A stretch of DNA of 9,311 nucleotides from Actinomycetota bacterium (GTDB lineage: Bacteria; Actinomycetota; Nitriliruptoria; Euzebyales; Egibacteraceae): NCBI GenBank assembly GCA_019347785.1, contig JAHWKQ010000071.1, forward strand, positions 1 through 9,311, in the 5' to 3' direction. The translations under genes were made by a program, and so were the position numbers. Shown here in pieces: positions 6,039-9,311 of this stretch (the stretch's first letter is position 1; every line of letters starts with the position of its first letter). The notes below the pieces were generated by a model, which was not told the DNA's origin, did not search any database, and was given only the letters and a program-made list of their open reading frames with translations.

Positions 6039-6928
6039 CCCGACGCCTTCCCGGCGGCCGGCTCGCGCACCGCCCCCACGACCTCGACGGTGTTGCGCAG
6101 CCGCCCCAGGCCGGTGATCTCGGTGGTCACCTCGTCGCCCGCGCGCAGGGTGAACTCGGGCTCGGGCACGATCGCGGTCCCCGTCAGCAGCACGGCGCCG
6201 ACGGGGAAGTCGATGGCCCGGTACAGCCAGTCGACCAGGTCCTGCGGCGTGCGGTACATGTCGGCGACCGACACCGCGTCGGTGTAGATGGCCTCGCCGT
6301 CGCGGACGATCGTGAGGCGGATGCGCATCTCGGCGTGGTCGGGGGCCCTGCCGACAGGCACGAGGCAGGGCCCGACCGCGCAGCTTCCCGTGTACACCTT
6401 GGCCTGGGGCAGGTACAGCGGGTTCTGTCCCTCCAGGCTGCGCGAGGACACGTCGTTGCCGATGGTGTACGCGACCACCCGGCCGCGGTGGTCGGCGACG
6501 GCCGCGAGCTCCGGCTCGGGGACGTCCCAGCCCGAGTCCGCCCGGATGCCGATCACCTCCCCCGGGCCGCGGACCCGCCCCGGCGCCATCTTGGGGAACA
6601 GCTCCGGGCGGTCGGCGTGGTAGATCTGCTCATAGTGGTCCCCGGAGCCGGCCGACTCCCCCATGCGCGCGTCCCTGCTGCGCAGGTAGGTGACGCCGGC
6701 GCACCAGATCTCCTGCCCGGCTGCGGGCGCGAGCACCGTCGCGCCGGCGGGCAGGTCCCCCGCGCCGGGACCGTCCAGCACGTACTCCAGCGTCCCGGCG
6801 GACCCCGCGAGCAGGTCGTCCACGGACAGGCCCTCGGCCAGCAGCTCCACGGGCCCGGTTTCCACCGGGCCCCGCGCGAGCCGCTCGTGTCCGTGGACGT
6901 GGACCCGCCACAGCGCCGCCGCCATCAT
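6035..6928 (-). CDS. FAH-family dehydratase, probable 2-keto-3-deoxy-pentonate (D-arabonate) dehydratase
   Basis: This is a second, clearly different FAH-fold protein of 297 residues. Distinctive motifs are GVTYLRSRDARM (78-89), YHADRPELF (103-111), metal ligands Glu138 and Glu140 in VPEPEL, GND with Asp159, and the ENPLYLPQAK-like QNPLYLPQAK (168-177). These match the subgroup of 2-keto-3-deoxy-D-arabonate/xylonate dehydratases (Sulfolobus and Caulobacter XylX type), which form 2-oxoglutarate semialdehyde, not the C-C hydrolases. The gene lies three bases after the stop of an aldehyde dehydrogenase suited to oxidise that product, which strengthens the call. Two tandem ATGs (6928, 6925) are possible starts, and neither has a strong ribosome binding site, so translation is probably coupled to the aldehyde dehydrogenase. 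The substrate is inferred. Confidence 0.85.
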   Translation of the reverse strand: MMAAALWRVHVHGHERLARGPVETGPVELLAEGLSVDDLLAGSAGTLEYVLDGPGAGDLPAGATVLAPAAGQEIWCAGVTYLRSRDARMGESAGSGDHYEQIYHADRPELFPKMAPGRVRGPGEVIGIRADSGWDVPEPELAAVADHRGRVVAYTIGNDVSSRSLEGQNPLYLPQAKVYTGSCAVGPCLVPVGRAPDHAEMRIRLTIVRDGEAIYTDAVSVADMYRTPQDLVDWLYRAIDFPVGAVLLTGTAIVPEPEFTLRAGDEVTTEITGLGRLRNTVEVVGAVREPAAGKASG

Positions 6929-6931
6929 CGC

Positions 6932-8317
6932 TCAGGCGCCCAGCGGCGACATCGTGATCGTCCGCGTCGAGGTATAGAAGTCCCTCGCGGCCTTGCCCTG
7001 CTCGCGGGGGCCGATGCTGGACGCCTTCTCGCCGCCGAACGGCGCGTGGAAGTCGACGCCGCTCGTGGGCGCGTTGACCTTGAGCATGCCGGTGTCAAGG
7101 CGCCCGACCAGCTCCAGCGCCCGGTCCAGGTCCCGGGTGAACACCGACGTGACGAGCCCATAGCGCACCCCGTTGCTGATCTCGACGGCCTCGTCGACGT
7201 CCCGCGCCGGCAGCACCGTCGCGATCGGCCCGAAGACCTCCTCGCGCGCCAGCTCCGCGTCGGGCGACAGGCCCGTCACCAGCGTGGGCTCGACGAAGTG
7301 GCCGTGCGCGTCCCCTGCCCGGCCGCCCGTCAGGAAGCTCCCCCCGTCGACGCGCGCCTTCTCCGCGGCGTCGAGGACCTTGCGCCGCGCGTCCTCGGTG
7401 ATCACCGGGCCCACGACGGTGTCGGCGTCGCCGGGATCGCCGACCCCGAGCCCGCGGACGGCGTCGGCCAGCGCCTCGGTGAACGGCTCGGGGTTGCCCA
7501 CGACGATCACCCTGCTGGTGGCCGTGCACTTCTGGCCCGCGTAGCCCATCGCCGCCGCGGCGACGCTGGCCGCCGCGGCGTCGCGGTCGGCGTCGGGCAG
7601 TACGAGCGAGGCGTTCTGCCCGCCCATCTCGGCCTGCACGGGGATGTGGCGACCGGTCGCGGCCAGCGCCACCTGCCGGCCGACGTCGACCGAACCGGTG
7701 AACGAGACCGCGTCGACGCTGTCCACGAGCGCCTCGCCCGCCTCGGCGCCGCCGGCCACCATCGAGAACAGCCCGTTGGGCAGTACCCCGTCGAGCAGGT
7801 TGTCCAGCTCGAGGGCGCAGCCGATGGCGTACGGGGACGGCTTGAGCACCACCCCGTTGCCGAACGCCAGCGCCGGCGCCGCCTTCCACAGGGGGATGGC
7901 CAGGGGGAAGTTCCACGGGGTGATGAGACCGACCACGCCGTGCGGGTAGCGCCGCGCCATCAGCAGGGACGCGCCGTCCGGGGCGGGGTAGGTCTGCCCG
8001 TCGGGGTCCAGGGCCTGCTGGGCGAAGTAGCGAAGGATGCCCACGCCGCGGGCCACCTCGCCGGCCGCCTCGCCCGCCGGCTTGCCGACCTCGCGGACCA
8101 TGAGGTCGGCGAAGCGCTCGGACTGGGCCGCCAGTTGGTCCGCGGCGGCGGTCAGCGCCTGCGTGCGGTTCAGCGCGGACCCCGAGGCCCACCCGCGGGC
8201 CGCGTCGCGCGCGGCGTCCACGGCCCGGGAGACAGCCGACCGGTCGGCGACGGGAAGGACCTGCACGACCTCGTCGGGGTCCTGGGGCGAACGGCTCTCG
8301 ACGGTGTCACTGCTCAC
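6932..8317 (-). CDS. NAD(P)-dependent aldehyde dehydrogenase, probable 2-oxoglutarate-semialdehyde dehydrogenase
   Basis: This 461-residue aldehyde dehydrogenase has all key residues: PWNFP with Asn136, Lys159 in KPSP, FTGS (206-209), Glu230 in EMGGQN, catalytic Cys264 in GQKCTA, and EEVFGP (359-364). Overall it resembles 2-oxoglutarate (alpha-ketoglutaric) semialdehyde dehydrogenases of pentose and glucarate pathways. It is followed after three bases by the likely 2-keto-3-deoxy-pentonate dehydratase, so the pair would convert a deoxy-keto-pentonate to 2-oxoglutarate. A role as lactaldehyde dehydrogenase in a fucose pathway is a less favoured alternative. I chose the GTG at 8317 because AGGA lies six bases upstream. 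ATGs at 8374 and 8368 would add a low-complexity Arg/Gly-rich leader. It lies 76 bases after lutC. Confidence 0.88.
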   Translation of the reverse strand: MSSDTVESRSPQDPDEVVQVLPVADRSAVSRAVDAARDAARGWASGSALNRTQALTAAADQLAAQSERFADLMVREVGKPAGEAAGEVARGVGILRYFAQQALDPDGQTYPAPDGASLLMARRYPHGVVGLITPWNFPLAIPLWKAAPALAFGNGVVLKPSPYAIGCALELDNLLDGVLPNGLFSMVAGGAEAGEALVDSVDAVSFTGSVDVGRQVALAATGRHIPVQAEMGGQNASLVLPDADRDAAAASVAAAAMGYAGQKCTATSRVIVVGNPEPFTEALADAVRGLGVGDPGDADTVVGPVITEDARRKVLDAAEKARVDGGSFLTGGRAGDAHGHFVEPTLVTGLSPDAELAREEVFGPIATVLPARDVDEAVEISNGVRYGLVTSVFTRDLDRALELVGRLDTGMLKVNAPTSGVDFHAPFGGEKASSIGPREQGKAARDFYTSTRTITMSPLGA

Positions 8318-8393
8318 GGCTCGTCCTGTCCCTCGGCGTGATTCTGCGGCTGTCTCTCCCCGCCTCATACCCACGGCGCGCGCGACGGTCCCG
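8318..8393. other. 76-base gap between lutC and the aldehyde dehydrogenase gene
   Basis: This is the second largest gap in the - strand gene run. It contains a GACGG-TC-CCGTC dyad at 8384-8395, overlapping the lutC stop, and a GC dinucleotide run. Neither has the form of a convincing terminator or promoter. An internal promoter is possible but cannot be shown by eye. Confidence 0.4.
8324..8327 (-). promoter_or_regulatory. Ribosome binding site of the aldehyde dehydrogenase
   Basis: AGGA on the - strand, six bases before the GTG at 8317. It decides for that start over the upstream ATGs. Confidence 0.6.
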
Positions 8394-8897
8394 TCACTCC
8401 GGGTGCAAAAGCACGTGGACCTCGCGGGGACCGTGCACGCCGCGGACCAGCCGCATCTCGATGTCGCCGGAGCGGCTGGGCCCGGTGATCAGCTGCACGC
8501 CCGAGGGCGGCGGCCGCTGCGCGGCGACGAGCTCCAGCGCCCCGCCCAGGTCGGCGACGAGACGGCCGAAGGGCACGACGGCCACGTGCACGGGGGGGAC
8601 GAGCGAGGTCCCCCGGGGTGTGCCGACGCCCGCGGTCAGCACCAGCGTCCCGCTGTCGGCGACCGCGGCGGCGGCGCCGGTGACGCCGACGTCGGCGTCC
8701 CACGCATCGTCGACGACGTCCAGCCCGGCCGCGAGGTCGGCGATGTCGGGATGGTCGTCGAGCACCACCCGCGAGCCGGCGCACAGCTCGCGGGCGACGG
8801 CCAGCGCCTCGGCGGCGGACTCGCAGAGCCGCGGCCGGCCGTCGACCGCGGCCAGTTCCGCCCCGAAGCGCTCCGCCAGGGCGCGTGGCCCGCTCAC
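8394..8897 (-). CDS. lutC: LutC, LUD-domain subunit of the L-lactate oxidation complex
   Basis: This 167-residue LUD-domain protein is a subunit of the cytosolic LutABC complex, which oxidises L-lactate to pyruvate. The conserved C-terminal half is clear: DVGVTGAAAAVADSGTLVL (68-86), a SLVPPVHV segment (97-104), and the signature ITGPSRSGDIEM followed by RGVHGPREVHVLL (136-164). Its GTG start overlaps the lutB stop (GTGA), the classic coupled junction. The protein is short: typical LutC is about 200-240 residues, and much of the usual N-terminal region is absent. The reading frame is open further upstream, but that part is Arg/Gly/Pro-rich and lies inside lutB, so it looks like a high-GC shadow. 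Confidence 0.9.
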   Translation of the reverse strand: MSGPRALAERFGAELAAVDGRPRLCESAAEALAVARELCAGSRVVLDDHPDIADLAAGLDVVDDAWDADVGVTGAAAAVADSGTLVLTAGVGTPRGTSLVPPVHVAVVPFGRLVADLGGALELVAAQRPPPSGVQLITGPSRSGDIEMRLVRGVHGPREVHVLLHPE

Positions 8898-9311
8898 CGG
8901 CCGTCGGTCCCGCGTCCCGCGTCCCCGGTCCCACGTCGGCGCCGTGCGAGCCAGCGGCGGAGCGCGCCGGCCTCGGCCAGGGACGGCAGCTCCCGCACGC
9001 GCGCCCACTCGCGGCCCGGCCCCGGCAGCCGGCGCAGCCAGGTCCGCCGCAGCACGGGGGCGGCGAGCCGGGCCGCCGCCAGCGACGCCCGGTAGCCGCC
9101 GGAGGACCGCCACAGGCCCGCCCAGCCGGCCCACAGCAGCCGCCGGGGGCGGCCCCGCGCGGCCGTGGCCTCGTAGTCGGCCCGCAGGTCGACGAGCATG
9201 TCGTGCAGCGGGATCTTGACCGGGCACACGTCGTAGCAGGCGCCGCACAGCGACGACAGGAAGGGCAGGTCGCGCCCCTGCGTCCCGTCCCCGAGCAGCG
9301 GGGTGAGGACG
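8894..9311 (-). CDS. lutB: LutB C-terminal part, iron-sulfur subunit of the L-lactate oxidation complex (partial)
   Basis: Only the last 138 codons are present; the gene runs off the right edge. The visible part holds a 4Fe-4S cluster motif, SSLCGACYDVCPVKIPLH, with the CxxCxxxCP arrangement, followed by the conserved DMLVDLRADYE helix. This is the ferredoxin-like and C-terminal region of LutB (YkgF family), which carries electrons and helps oxidise L-lactate with LutA and LutC. The rest is a low-complexity, Arg-rich tail. The GTG at 9229 sits between conserved cysteines, so it is an internal Val codon, not a start. lutA should lie beyond the edge, upstream in transcription. Confidence 0.93.
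   Translation of the reverse strand, partial: VLTPLLGDGTQGRDLPFLSSLCGACYDVCPVKIPLHDMLVDLRADYEATAARGRPRRLLWAGWAGLWRSSGGYRASLAAARLAAPVLRRTWLRRLPGPGREWARVRELPSLAEAGALRRWLARRRRGTGDAGRGTDGR

Noticed and set aside
6335..8341. 668-codon open frame on the + strand
   Set aside because: It is antisense to the FAH dehydratase and aldehyde dehydrogenase, both with complete catalytic motifs. Its composition is Arg/Gly/Ala/Val-rich with no recognisable domain, a usual shadow frame in very GC-rich DNA.
8384..8395. GACGG-TC-CCGTC dyad at the end of lutC considered as a terminator
   Set aside because: A 5-bp stem with a two-base loop cannot form a useful RNA hairpin and has no U-tract. Such short dyads are common at this GC content.
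8894..9229. Complete short gene starting at the GTG at 9229
   Set aside because: The frame continues unbroken to the window edge and encodes the first cysteines of the 4Fe-4S motif upstream of this codon, so the gene is a truncated lutB.
8898..9248. 117-residue N-terminal extension of LutC
   Set aside because: It lies inside lutB in another frame and is Arg/Gly/Pro-rich. The GTGA junction with lutB gives a natural start at 8897.

Overview
The window is about 9.3 kb of very GC-rich, densely coding DNA. GTG starts, short or overlapping gene junctions, and long spurious antisense reading frames all point to a high-GC actinomycete (Actinomycetota). I cannot name the genus. The first 12 bases are not genomic: they match the 3' end of the Illumina TruSeq adapter. 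The left edge is therefore a raw contig end, and real sequence starts at base 13.

Layout. One gene on the + strand (25-1002) encodes a zinc-dependent medium-chain sugar/polyol dehydrogenase. Everything else lies on the - strand and is read from right to left. In transcription order these are: the 3' end of lutB (cut by the window edge), lutC, an aldehyde dehydrogenase, two different fumarylacetoacetate-hydrolase (FAH)-fold enzymes, an L-fuconate dehydratase of the enolase superfamily, a short-chain dehydrogenase, a divergent Nramp-like membrane transporter and, behind a strong GC hairpin, a small membrane protein of unknown function. Several junctions are translationally coupled: lutB/lutC overlap by GTGA, and the two FAH-fold genes overlap by ATGA. 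The + strand gene and the last - strand gene end tail to tail on a shared CTAG.

How the genes fit together. The dehydratase, the short-chain dehydrogenase and the first FAH-fold hydrolase match the last three steps of non-phosphorylative L-fucose catabolism: L-fuconate, 2-keto-3-deoxy-L-fuconate, 2,4-diketo-3-deoxy-L-fuconate, then pyruvate plus L-lactate. The adjacent lutBC genes encode parts of the L-lactate-oxidising LutABC complex, which would turn the second product into pyruvate as well. The second FAH-fold enzyme plus the aldehyde dehydrogenase resemble the 2-keto-3-deoxy-pentonate dehydratase and 2-oxoglutarate-semialdehyde dehydrogenase pair of Weimberg-type pentose pathways. L-fucose and D-arabinose share ring stereochemistry, so the cluster plausibly handles both sugars: C6 to pyruvate plus lactate, and C5 to 2-oxoglutarate. 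This is inference. No sugar lactonase, regulator or ABC transporter is visible here.

The most unusual items are the Nramp-like transporter, which lacks both canonical metal-binding motifs and sits in a sugar-acid operon, and the 104-base leader upstream of the short-chain dehydrogenase, which is packed with dyads. No stretch over 300 bases lacks a gene. I saw no tRNA, rRNA, CRISPR array, insertion sequence or attachment site.
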